64,000 nt of DNA from Rhodobacteraceae bacterium LMO-JJ12 (GTDB taxonomy: Bacteria > Pseudomonadota > Alphaproteobacteria > Rhodobacterales > Rhodobacteraceae): the NCBI GenBank assembly GCA_021555075.1, contig JAKGBX010000003.1, positions 186,001 through 250,000 of the forward strand, written 5' to 3'. The translations under genes were made by a program, and so were the position numbers. A model generated the notes under the pieces. That model saw only the letters and a list, made by a program, of their open reading frames with translations. It did no database searches and was not told the origin of the DNA. The stretch's first letter is position 1; each line of letters opens with the position of its first letter. Positions 52,479-60,176 of this stretch are shown here, piece by piece.

Positions 52479-54311
52479 ATGTCCATGCTGCCAATCTTGC
52501 CCCCATACGCCGATGAAACCACCGTTTCATGGTGCGCCCGCGTTGCCCGTTTCCACACTGGCCTGCCCTGCGCGGACTTTCTTCATATGATGGAGATCAG
52601 CCAGGCCCATGTGAAGGACCTGAGCGATTATGCTGTGGAACGCCTGTCAAAGCTGACAGGCGTTTCCGAAGAGCAGGTCCTGGGATGTGGTCCGCAAAAA
52701 GTCGGTGATCGCCTTCTGACCTACCAGGGAGAAACCTTTGGGCCCGCGTTCATGACGCGCACCCACACCACCTATTGTCCGGCGTGTTTGATTGATGATG
52801 CCACAGAGGAGGCCAATGGTGACAGGGTAGGGCGCCTGTCGTGGATGTTAGCGTCGGTCCGCGTTTGCCCACGCCATGGCATCATCCTCACTCGGCGCAG
52901 GAACGTGGGACATTTCGAGCGCTTCCAGGACATGGATAGGGTAGCGCCATCAGTTCAGGAGCTTGCCGAACAGGTTGAAAACGCTGGGACAGCAAGCGTG
53001 TCGCCGCTTCAGACGTATGTTGTGGATCGGCTGTCCGGCATGGAAGGCCCCCGCTGGATGGACGGACAGCGCATCGATCAAGCGGCGCGCGCCTGCGAAA
53101 TGCTTGGAGTCTGTCGCATCCGTGGGGCTCACGCTGATATCGATGATCTGACAATCCAGCAATGGGATGAAGCGGGCGCTGTTGGCATGGAGGCCGTATC
53201 TCAGGGGCCGGAAGGCATATACAGGATATTGGAAAGCATCGTGCAGGAAGCGATCATTGACAAGCGCTGGGGTGGAGCACCGTCAGCACTGGGCCGGATT
53301 TATGACTGGTTGCAGCTCAATAAATCAAAGCAAGATCCTGGACCTATCCAGGACGTCGTGCGAGATTTCATCATTGATCATATGCCCGTCGAGCCAGGTA
53401 CGGTACTGTTCGGTGGCAAGGTTTTGAAGCGGAAACGGCATACGGTGGCCACGTTGTCGAAGGTGAGCAGATTACACCAGAAGATCTTGAACCGGGCCTT
53501 GGTCATCACGGGGCTGCTGGCCGACGGAGACCCGGAGCACATCGAAATCAGGAAGACGTTCGACGCAGTTGACGGCGAAGCACTGGCGCTCCGGATCAAA
53601 AACTCCACACCTATCAAAAAGATACCCGATTATCTGAACTGCAACCGCACACAGGCACAAATGATGGTGCAAACTGGACTCCTGAAGAAGCTGGCGGATG
53701 ACCCGTCGATCACGGGCGGCGTCTTGTCCAGTGTCGCGAATGACGATCTTGACGAGTTTCTCATCAGGTTTCGCGCCAATGGGCGGCGGGTAGCTGTCGC
53801 AAGCCCCGGTATGACCGACGTCATCAAAGCGTCGGAAATTGCGCGCGTGCCTGCCGCAGACATTGTGGCCCTCGTGCTTGAAGAGCGGTTGTCGAAGGTC
53901 GAGGTCGGGGATGACGATCTGCGCTTTCGATCCGTGTTTGTCGATGCCGACGAGGTTCGGTCAGCTGCCGGAGATATGGTTGCGGAGCAAGGGTTGTCGG
54001 CCAAGGAAGCAGCAGATCGTATTGGCTTGAGGCTGCTGGCAATCGAGCGCCTCCGGACCGCGATGGATGTCGCTGGCCAACCTTTTCTCAAAGCAACGAT
54101 GATCACCAATGCCCGCGGCACGATCCGATACTGCTATGCCAAAGAGGATCTGGACGAATTTCGTGCAAAGTATGTCACGCTCCAGGAAATTGCAGACCGC
54201 AATGGTGTCGGCACAAAATCAATGTCCTTGAAGCTAACTCGGGCTGGCATCGAACCTATAGTGGATCGCAGCCTTCTGGGGGCAAAGGTGTTCCGCCGAA
54301 AAGACCTTTGA
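52479..54311 (+). CDS. tniQ: TniQ/TnsD-family target-selection protein, copy 2
   Basis: 610 residues from the ATG at 52479, with GGAGAGGG upstream; the longer frame from 52407 lacks support. The TniQ domain is TTVSWCARVARFHTGLPCAD; the zinc pair is TYCPACL and later VRVCPRHGIILTRR. The long C-terminal half ends in helix-turn-helix-like repeats (YVTLQEIADRNGVGTKSMSL, then LGAKVFRRKDL) that parallel the end of copy 1 (IRIFRRCDL). The two proteins are nearly equal in length but much diverged, so they probably recognise different target sites. Confidence 0.88.
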   Translation: MSMLPILPPYADETTVSWCARVARFHTGLPCADFLHMMEISQAHVKDLSDYAVERLSKLTGVSEEQVLGCGPQKVGDRLLTYQGETFGPAFMTRTHTTYCPACLIDDATEEANGDRVGRLSWMLASVRVCPRHGIILTRRRNVGHFERFQDMDRVAPSVQELAEQVENAGTASVSPLQTYVVDRLSGMEGPRWMDGQRIDQAARACEMLGVCRIRGAHADIDDLTIQQWDEAGAVGMEAVSQGPEGIYRILESIVQEAIIDKRWGGAPSALGRIYDWLQLNKSKQDPGPIQDVVRDFIIDHMPVEPGTVLFGGKVLKRKRHTVATLSKVSRLHQKILNRALVITGLLADGDPEHIEIRKTFDAVDGEALALRIKNSTPIKKIPDYLNCNRTQAQMMVQTGLLKKLADDPSITGGVLSSVANDDLDEFLIRFRANGRRVAVASPGMTDVIKASEIARVPAADIVALVLEERLSKVEVGDDDLRFRSVFVDADEVRSAAGDMVAEQGLSAKEAADRIGLRLLAIERLRTAMDVAGQPFLKATMITNARGTIRYCYAKEDLDEFRAKYVTLQEIADRNGVGTKSMSLKLTRAGIEPIVDRSLLGAKVFRRKDL

Positions 54312-54335
54312 GTAAAAATTGTCATTACGAAACAC

Positions 54336-54362
54336 AGGCCGCCCCTCGGGGCGGCCTTTTTT
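54336..54362 (+). terminator. Rho-independent terminator after tniQ-2
   Basis: A 9-bp stem AGGCCGCCC / GGGCGGCCT with a CTCG loop, followed by TTTTT. It lies 24 bp beyond the tniQ-2 stop, as in module 1. Confidence 0.88.
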
Positions 54363-54371
54363 GTGCCTGTG

Positions 54372-54600
54372 TTGGCAAAACTCGCCCCGATCCTGCTGGC
54401 AATACTTTGCCCGACCGCTTGGCAAAAGCAGCCGCTCTTTTCAGGCTGTCAATTTTGGCCTATCCGCAAGTGGCTGATTTTATATGCTATTTTTGTGAGC
54501 TAAAATTGAGCTTGGCATAACTATGCCCGCGTCGACACTTGTGTTGTTCTGACTGCCAATTAATGGCCACCGGCCGGGTTAGAATGGCCATTTTGCAAGC
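54372..54600. repeat. Iterated sites, candidate transposon end beside tniQ-2
   Basis: TTGGCAAAACT, TGGCAATACTT and TTGGCAAAAGC start near 54372, 54396 and 54419, a spacing of about 24 bp; the first two units match over most of 22 bp. TGTCAATTTTGGCC follows at 54447-54460, GAGCTAAAATTGAGCTTGGC at 54497-54516, and AATGGCC words to 54590. GGGCATAGTTATGCCAA (minus strand) matches 12704-12722 beside tniQ-1 with one change. These are probably TniA-binding sites. Confidence 0.5.
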
Positions 54601-54639
54601 ATAAGAAGTCTATCGGGCGGGAACGCCCGATTTTCTTGT

Positions 54640-54919
54640 TTTTGGCCCCTGAAGCATAGTGCCCGAGGTTCGACTCTGTCCCAAGGGATATGGTGCGACA
54701 GGAATGCCGCCCAAAACCGAATTAGGAGAAATTTCTGTTCCGTTTTGAAATCTCCAGGGCAAGGGCAAGGGCAAGCTCTTTGCTCATCGATGGATGGGAT
54801 GCTGTTGCTCTTTGAGCACTGGATCGTCTCAGGGGGGCAACCATATTCGGTGGCCCCCTATCTGAGGTTCATGGCCTGAAACGCAAATGGGGCGGCCAAA
54901 GGCCACCCCACTTTTTTTT
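54640..54919 (+). ncRNA. Candidate structured ncRNA ending in a terminator
   Basis: No ORF is credible here, yet the stretch ends in a clear plus-strand terminator (54888-54919: TGGGGCGGCC / GGCCACCCCA, one mismatch, then eight T) that belongs to no gene. Just before it CTCAGGGGGGC pairs with GCCCCC and CTGAG around 54826-54867. The promoter and 5' end are unknown. It may be an RNA linked to the transposon module or a regulator of the opposing small-gene operon. Confidence 0.4.
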
Positions 54920-54936
54920 GTCACTTTATGTATGGT

Positions 54937-55338
54937 TTACGTACGGCTTGCTGTTCGTGCGCTTAGCGCGGCCTCTATCCGCGTATAGGCTATGAGGGCC
55001 TCGTGATGAGAATGTCTGCCATCACAGCAAGCGCAAGGCATCAAAGCATCTCCAAGGTCCTGGATCTGATATCCGAGCGCAAGGAATGCCTCCCTTGCTG
55101 CAGCAGCCAATAGATCAAGGTGCTGCTGCCATTGCATCACCGAGAGGCATGCGATTTCCCGACTTTGCTGGAAGGGGTGCCTGTCCACCCAAAGGTGGAC
55201 GAATGGCACCCGAAACTTCTGTAGAAGCCACATTGAGATGTCGCAGATATCTTGTTGGAGAAGGTTGCCCTCATCGGGGTCGGAACCCCGACGACGAGCG
55301 TGCTGCAGCTGACAGCCCGCGACGGTGTCAGTCGGCAT
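54937..55338 (-). CDS. Hypothetical protein (133 aa), last of a three-gene set
   Basis: From the ATG at 55338 the start overlaps the preceding gene's stop by 11 bp (translational coupling). It begins MPTDTVAGCQLQHARRRGSD. It is soluble, with helical segments (LLQQDICDISMWLLQKFRVP, HLDLLAAAAREAFLALGY) and a Cys/His-rich stretch MPCACCDGRHSHHEA near the C-terminus that could bind metal. The family is not recognised. The longer frame from 55467 is not used. Confidence 0.6.
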   Translation of the reverse strand: MPTDTVAGCQLQHARRRGSDPDEGNLLQQDICDISMWLLQKFRVPFVHLWVDRHPFQQSREIACLSVMQWQQHLDLLAAAAREAFLALGYQIQDLGDALMPCACCDGRHSHHEALIAYTRIEAALSARTASRT

Positions 55339-55660
55339 TACAGAACCGCGAATGCAGTTCACTGATACGAGCGCCATGCCAGCGCAGGGCACCAGAGGCA
55401 TCGAAATTCCGATCCCGCGTAGCAGCATCTGCAGCTTGCGATGTCTGCTTTGCCAGAAATGTTTCAATCTCCTGAAGCGCTGTTTTAATCATTTTGGCGT
55501 CCGGGTGCTGGTTCCCGAAGATGCCATGCAGATCGCAAAGCGCGTCGAAAGCGTCGAACAAATTGCACAGGGCAGGGCCGTGACGGCGCAAATGCCGCTC
55601 GGTATCCGCGATCCTGTCGTATGCGGCCTGTGCGATGTTTTCATTGGTGGTGATGTCCAT
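55328..55660 (-). CDS. Hypothetical protein (110 aa)
   Basis: The ATG at 55660 is preceded by a perfect AGGAGG (GAACAGGAGGTCCCCC), which decides the start over an upstream GTG at 55915. The product MDITTNENIAQAAYDRIADT is helical (RHGPALCNLFDAFDALCDLH, KMIKTALQEIETFLAKQ) and soluble. It is unrecognised. The pattern of its tail resembles the end of the protein at 13181-13555 near tniQ-1. Confidence 0.65.
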   Translation of the reverse strand: MDITTNENIAQAAYDRIADTERHLRRHGPALCNLFDAFDALCDLHGIFGNQHPDAKMIKTALQEIETFLAKQTSQAADAATRDRNFDASGALRWHGARISELHSRFCNAD

Positions 55661-55911
55661 GGGGGACCTCCTGTTCATGTAGTTGGATTGTTTGGGGTGA
55701 GTGCCATTCTGCGGCGTCACAAAATCCTGCATGAGAGGAGGTGGTAGGTCTGACGGTGTGCTCCTTTTGTTTGGATCGGAAAGAGATTGTTTGCTGGTAT
55801 CAATGAGATTGGTCGTTTTGCGAAAGTACGAAGAAGAAAACTGCTCGCGCTCCAACTTTTCTTGCGAGAAGCCCACGCCGCCGCCGAGGTGACGGGGCGC
55901 GGGGTGATATA

Positions 55912-56307
55912 TCACGCTGCTTGAGTATCCTTCATCCCGACCACCCCTGCGTCATGAAGGGCCTGTTCCAATCCATCCGCGAGGAGGCAGATTTCCGGAA
56001 CAATCGGATCATCGGGTTCGAGCAGTGCAAGGTCCGGCCCATCGCTCCAGTCGTCATTGTAAGCGTATTCGAGAAACAGAAGGTTCCGCAGCTCAAGCAA
56101 TTGACGGCGCAGGCGACGGGTAAATGGCCCATGGCAGTCCATCGCCTCGCGAACGGCATTGATCAGCCGCGCGCCGCGACGCCCGCCGAGCATCACTGCG
56201 GCATGACCGATGGCTTCATCGTGGACTTGGAAATACGCCCGAAATGCGTGTTCGTTTACTTCGCAATGGGTGAATTTGGGATCGCTAGTGATCTTACTGT
56301 AGTACAT
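55912..56307 (-). CDS. Hypothetical protein (131 aa), first of a three-gene set
   Basis: The ATG at 56307 follows AGGAGGCAAC, so the frame further upstream is not used. It starts MYYSKITSDPKFTHCEVNEH. It is soluble, with helical segments (FRAYFQVHDEAIGHAAVMLG, FTRRLRRQLLELRNLLFLEY) and an acidic end. It is not recognised. With the next two genes it forms a minus-strand set facing the tniB-tniQ-2 module, probably cargo. Confidence 0.65.
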   Translation of the reverse strand: MYYSKITSDPKFTHCEVNEHAFRAYFQVHDEAIGHAAVMLGGRRGARLINAVREAMDCHGPFTRRLRRQLLELRNLLFLEYAYNDDWSDGPDLALLEPDDPIVPEICLLADGLEQALHDAGVVGMKDTQAA

Positions 56308-56814
56308 GTTGCCTCCTGGGTTAAAAAAGTTGCCAGGTTTCGTCCTGGCTGTCAGGATTCTTCGGAGGTTCATGTGATCGTCATCGACTGAGTTGCGCGT
56401 CTCAATTTATGGGCGCGAAAATCAGTCGATGGCGGTGTATGTTAATTTGCCCTTCATTGCGTATCGTCCTTCTTGATGGCTTCTGAATAAAAGATTGGCC
56501 AAATTTCCCAAGACGAAGAAGTTTCTGAAAAAAATTGGAAACTCGCTTTCCCTGAGACGATTCTTCTGCCGTCTAATACCATCAGGATGCAGTGTGCCGA
56601 CCAATACGATCCGCACAGTTCACTTGTGCACCTTTAGGAGAATTGTCGTTCGAGGGGGCACTTGGAGGGTCTGCCCTTTATATGGGACGGCGTGTCCGGA
56701 GGGCATAGGGTGTTTCGGTCGAAAAAATGTTTCCGCATTGAACCAAACGTATTCATCTACGCATCAAGATTGATGTAAGCATTTCGCAGCTGTCTCGGGA
56801 AAATCTCTTGCATG
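56308..56814. other. Intergenic, promoter region of the small-gene set
   Basis: About 500 bp. A 10-bp inverted repeat CATCGACTGA / TCAGTCGATG lies at 56382-56391 and 56422-56431 and may be an operator for the small-gene set. An 11-codon frame (MKGKLTYTAID) starts behind AAGAAGGAC on the minus strand and could be a leader peptide. Nothing else was recognised. Confidence 0.4.
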
Positions 56815-57012
56815 CAGAAAGGAGGCGTTCGGTTTGGTTGGCCGGTTACGGCCTGACAAAAGCAAGACATTCATAGATCATCGCCAAAAAGCAGCGCGCT
56901 GCGGGATTTGATCAATCCCATATGCGATGATCGATAGGCGCAAATCGCCTGATCTTGAACCCCGAGACTCTATGTGCCTGCGCACGTCTTTCCCAGAAAG
57001 CTGACCATGGCA
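56815..57012 (+). promoter_or_regulatory. Structured leader, copy 2 (candidate cis-regulatory RNA)
   Basis: Aligns with 31975-32168 from GAAAGGAGGC to GCTGACCATGGCAG. GATCATCGC / GCGATGATC is exact in both. Inner stems keep pairing with changed bases: GGCCG-GTTA-CGGCC, GGGATT-TGATC-AATCCC, AGGCG-CAAAT-CGCCT. Here the ATG leads to a 14-codon frame only, so the downstream gene is lost or the RNA acts alone. Confidence 0.55.
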
Positions 57013-57413
57013 GTTTTCTATGGAGCGCGGCTCCTCCTGGCCCATTCTTGACTCAATGCGAACGGCCCAAACCGGACATCCACCAAGTGTGGCATCGGCG
57101 CGCTGCAGCTTCGCTGAAGCGGACATTGGCGGGCAAATGCAGCATTTTCGGCTGATGGACGGCAGCAATGCGGACTTTTCCGACCTTTGAATATTCTCGA
57201 CCAATGGCCGGTTTCTTGGGGCTGCAAATGCAGCGAAAAGCGTCAAGGGCGGGAAGCGGAGAATTGCTGCACGTGCAAGCCAATTGGTCCATAACTAAGA
57301 AAGCGGGCATCCAGAAGACCCTGAAACTGGGTTACACTCTTCGACGCCGAATAGTCCGAGATGGCAGTTTTCCGCCCAGTGCTGCGCAGCGGTCCGAACT
57401 CCGGCTCTTCCTC
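57013..57413. other. Intergenic with degenerate repeats
   Basis: About 400 bp. GCGCTGCAGCTTCGCTGAAG, GCGGACATTGGCGGGCAAAT, GCAGCATTTTCGGCTGATGG and GCAGCAATGCGGACTTTTCC are of the dispersed repeat type seen in other gaps. No gene was seen. Confidence 0.45.
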
Positions 57414-58298
57414 TCAGCGACCGAGTTCATCAGCCAGAAACCGAACAAAAAGCAGCGTCAAATTTTCCCGCCTTGAGGTGTCCGGCCAGATGGCATGCAG
57501 GTCGATATCGGGCGGCCGCCATTTGGGCAGTAGCCGGACGAGTGCGCCGGATGCGACACCCTGTGCTGCCAGATTTTCTGTAAGGACCGTCACGCCCACG
57601 TCTTGCAGAGCGAAGTGATAGAGCGCGTTGACGCTATCAACCTCGATCTGCGATTGCCCGCTTAACTTTTCAGTTTCGCCCTTTTCGGAGATCAGATCGA
57701 CCGTGTCGGACCGCTGCTGGTATTGGATCCAGTCCCAGTCTTCCAGATCGGCGGGCCGCGCAGGCACAGGACGGGCTCCGGCATATCCGGCACCAGCGAC
57801 CAGCGTGCGAGAGATCGCGCCTAATTTACGTGACATCATCGCTGAGTCCGCAAGCGTGCCGGCCTTAATGGCCAGATCGAACCCGTTCTCGATGATGTCG
57901 ACCCTGCGGTCGCTGTAATGCAGGGACAGGGCCACATTCGGGTAGCGCTTGATAAAAGTGGCGATGGCAGTTGAAAGATCGGACATCGCCAGAAACGCAG
58001 GAACGGTCACGCGCAGCGCACCTACCGGATCTTGCATATTGGCGTTGATTTCATTGAAGCCCGCTTCGGCGCTGCGCAGCATTTCTGTGACGCGCGCATA
58101 GAGCGTTCTGCCCTCTCCGGTCAGCGCAAGCTTGCGTGTCGTGCGGTAAAGCAACGTCGTGCCAAGAAAACTCTCAAGATCGGTGATCGTCTGGCTAACG
58201 CGCGAGGGGGCCACGCCAATATCCTGCGCGGCCGCGCGGAACGACCCTTTATCGACGACCCGCGCAAAGACGGCCATGTGCTTCAAGTGGTCAATCAT
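57414..58298 (-). CDS. LysR-family transcriptional regulator
   Basis: 294 residues from the ATG at 58298 (MIDHLKHMAVFARVVDKGSF); the frame upstream of it is not used. The helix-turn-helix is FRAAAQDIGVAPSRVSQTIT, followed by LESFLGTTLLYRTTRKLALT. The effector domain is complete (GALRVTVPAFLAMSDLSTAI onward), ending FVRFLADELGR. It belongs to the AaeR/CrgA-like branch. It is divergent from the DUF2218 operon across 96 bp and is the likely regulator of that operon. Confidence 0.92.
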   Translation of the reverse strand: MIDHLKHMAVFARVVDKGSFRAAAQDIGVAPSRVSQTITDLESFLGTTLLYRTTRKLALTGEGRTLYARVTEMLRSAEAGFNEINANMQDPVGALRVTVPAFLAMSDLSTAIATFIKRYPNVALSLHYSDRRVDIIENGFDLAIKAGTLADSAMMSRKLGAISRTLVAGAGYAGARPVPARPADLEDWDWIQYQQRSDTVDLISEKGETEKLSGQSQIEVDSVNALYHFALQDVGVTVLTENLAAQGVASGALVRLLPKWRPPDIDLHAIWPDTSRRENLTLLFVRFLADELGR

Positions 58299-58394
58299 TG
58301 TTCTGTTTTCCGGAACTATCAAATCAGTATTCATACAATATTCGAAACAGTCTCGAGGGGCTAGATGTGTCTTCAACACTGAAGGAGCACCCCG

Positions 58395-58670
58395 ATGAAC
58401 GCACAAACAACATTCAAGACAGAGCAGGCGCAGCGCTACCTCGGCACCCTATGCAAGCACTTTGGTCACAAGGTTCCGGTTGAATTGGACGGCAATACAG
58501 GCCGGATCGACCTTCCGTTTGGCCAATGTGAACTGGCCGCGAATGACGACGCACTGGATATGAAAGTGTCTGCCGACACCAAAGCCGACCTCGACAAGGT
58601 CGCGCAGGTCATCGCCAGCCACCTCGAACGTTTCGCCTTCCGCGAAAACCCGCAGATAGAATGGCACTGA
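58395..58670 (+). CDS. DUF2218-family protein
   Basis: 91 residues after GAAGGAGCACCCCG. RYLGTLCKHFGHKVPVELDG and the FAFRENPQIEW ending are hallmarks of DUF2218, small proteins with a two-helix beta sandwich, often linked to siderophore or redox genes. The precise role is unknown. First gene of the operon controlled by the LysR neighbour. Confidence 0.88.
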   Translation: MNAQTTFKTEQAQRYLGTLCKHFGHKVPVELDGNTGRIDLPFGQCELAANDDALDMKVSADTKADLDKVAQVIASHLERFAFRENPQIEWH

Positions 58671-58730
58671 GCGCTGCGAACGCCCTCCTTTCGACCCGAC
58701 CCAATCACCCCTGAAATCTGGAGATCTAAC

Positions 58731-59573
58731 ATGACTATGAAAACACTTATGGCCACTGCCGCTATTGCGGCTGCACTGCCCCTCACCGCAATGGCCGACA
58801 GCGCGCAAAACAAGGCGTTCATTCTTGAGGCACTGGAAAACACCCTGCTGGCTGGCAATGTCGACGCAGTAGACCAGTATTTTGCCGAAGACATCATCCA
58901 GCACAATGAGATGTTCGCCGACGGCATTGAAGCACAAAAAGGCGTTGTCGCCTTCCTGTCCGGCAATGGCGACTTCAGCGCCGAATATATTCGTTTGATT
59001 GCTGATGATGACATCGTCGCCGTGCATGCCCGCTACGAAGGGTTTAGCCCAGATCCTGTCATCGGTTTCGACGTCTTCCGCGTCGAGGAGGGCAAGATCG
59101 CTGAACACTGGGACAACCTGATTGCCGAGCAGCCCCTTAACCCGTCAGGCCGCAGCCAAATCGACGGCGCGACCGAGATCACCGACCTCGACCAAACTGC
59201 TGCCAACAAGGACCTCGTCGAGGATTTCCTCACCCGCGTCCTGATCAACCACGAACAGGTCGATTTCACCCAGTACATCAACCCGACCAACTACGCGCAG
59301 CACAACCCGATGGTCGCTGATGGCCTTGATGGCTTTGGTGCCTTCATGGCGCAGATGACCGAACAGGGCATCAGCATGGACTACACCGAAGTCCACAACG
59401 TAATCGGCGAGGGCAACTTTGTGCTGACACTGTCCGAAGGCACGCTGGGTGCGGATGCCACTGCATTCTACGACCTCTTCCGCGTCGAAGACGGGCTGAT
59501 CGTCGAGCATTGGGACGTCATCGCACCAATGCCAGCGGCAGACGCGCCGCACAACGAAGCCAGCAAATTCTAA
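58731..59573 (+). CDS. Secreted protein with two NTF2/SnoaL-like domains
   Basis: 280 residues. A signal peptide (MKTLMATAAIAAALPLTAMA) precedes two tandem SnoaL-like domains, about 25-140 and 155-270. Each carries the same pattern: NVDAVDQYFAEDIIQHNEMF with DVFRVEEGKIAEHWD, then QVDFTQYINPTNYAQHNPMV with DLFRVEDGLIVEHWD. The internal repeat points to a gene duplication and fusion. These domains bind small hydrophobic ligands or act as cyclases/isomerases; the substrate is unknown. Confidence 0.88.
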   Translation: MTMKTLMATAAIAAALPLTAMADSAQNKAFILEALENTLLAGNVDAVDQYFAEDIIQHNEMFADGIEAQKGVVAFLSGNGDFSAEYIRLIADDDIVAVHARYEGFSPDPVIGFDVFRVEEGKIAEHWDNLIAEQPLNPSGRSQIDGATEITDLDQTAANKDLVEDFLTRVLINHEQVDFTQYINPTNYAQHNPMVADGLDGFGAFMAQMTEQGISMDYTEVHNVIGEGNFVLTLSEGTLGADATAFYDLFRVEDGLIVEHWDVIAPMPAADAPHNEASKF

Positions 59574-59579
59574 TTCAAC

Positions 59580-59602
59580 GCGCCGCGGCCCGCCCGCGGC
59601 GC
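59580..59602. repeat. Intercistronic hairpin 1
   Basis: GCGCCGCGG / CCGCGGCGC, a perfect 9-bp stem with a CCCGC loop and no T-run. Probably an mRNA-stabilising or attenuating structure within the operon. Confidence 0.7.
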
Positions 59603-59620
59603 ACCAAACAGGAGCTAACA

Positions 59621-60112
59621 ATGAACCGCAGAACACTACTCACAACATCGCTCGGCGCATCGCTGGCGATCATTCTTGGAACACACGCAGGAGCACAGAA
59701 CATGGACGAACAAGCACAAGCATCATTTGACACGGTCATGGCTTTCATGGGCGCGATGGGGTCCGGCGATATGGAGGCTATGAACGCTCTGATGGCAGAC
59801 GATATGGTCTGGCACAATGAAGGCGACGAGAGCTTGCCGTGGATCGGCGAGACCCGTGGCAAAGAGAACATCTTTACCTTCCTCGGCGTCTTTTCTGAAA
59901 ACCTGCAAACGACCAAATGGGAAAACACTGACGCTTTTGCATCGGGCGATACCGTCGCCGTTTTTGGTGTGATGAACGGTGTCACAACACATTCGGGCAA
60001 AGAGACAGGTGACTTTACCTTCGCCCTGCGCGCCAAGGTCCGTGACGGTCAGGTCGTCCTGTGGCACTGGTTTGAAGACAGTTTCGCAATCAGCCAAGCC
60101 TACCACGGTTGA
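59621..60112 (+). CDS. Secreted NTF2/SnoaL-like protein
   Basis: 163 residues from the ATG at 59621 after GGAGCTAACA; the longer frame is not used. The leader (MNRRTLLTTSLGASLAIILG) has an RR pair and a weak hydrophobic core ending GAQN, a possible Tat or Sec signal. One SnoaL-like domain follows (FMGAMGSGDMEAMNALMADD, MVWHNEGDESLPWIG, VVLWHWFEDSF). A single-domain relative of the preceding gene product. Confidence 0.87.
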   Translation: MNRRTLLTTSLGASLAIILGTHAGAQNMDEQAQASFDTVMAFMGAMGSGDMEAMNALMADDMVWHNEGDESLPWIGETRGKENIFTFLGVFSENLQTTKWENTDAFASGDTVAVFGVMNGVTTHSGKETGDFTFALRAKVRDGQVVLWHWFEDSFAISQAYHG

Positions 60113-60125
60113 TATCCAACTGACT

Positions 60126-60152
60126 GGAATGGCCTGATTGTCGGGCCATTCC
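60126..60152. repeat. Intercistronic hairpin 2
   Basis: GGAATGGCC / GGCCATTCC, a perfect 9-bp stem with a 9-nt loop and no T-run, placed before the NmrA gene. Confidence 0.7.
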
Positions 60153-60176
60153 AACCTCGCCCTATAGGAGAGACTT

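Noticed and set aside
55661-55915. N-terminal extension of the 110-aa gene to a GTG at 55915
   Set aside because: The extension is Ser/Thr/Pro-rich and unstructured, while a perfect AGGAGG sits before the ATG at 55660.
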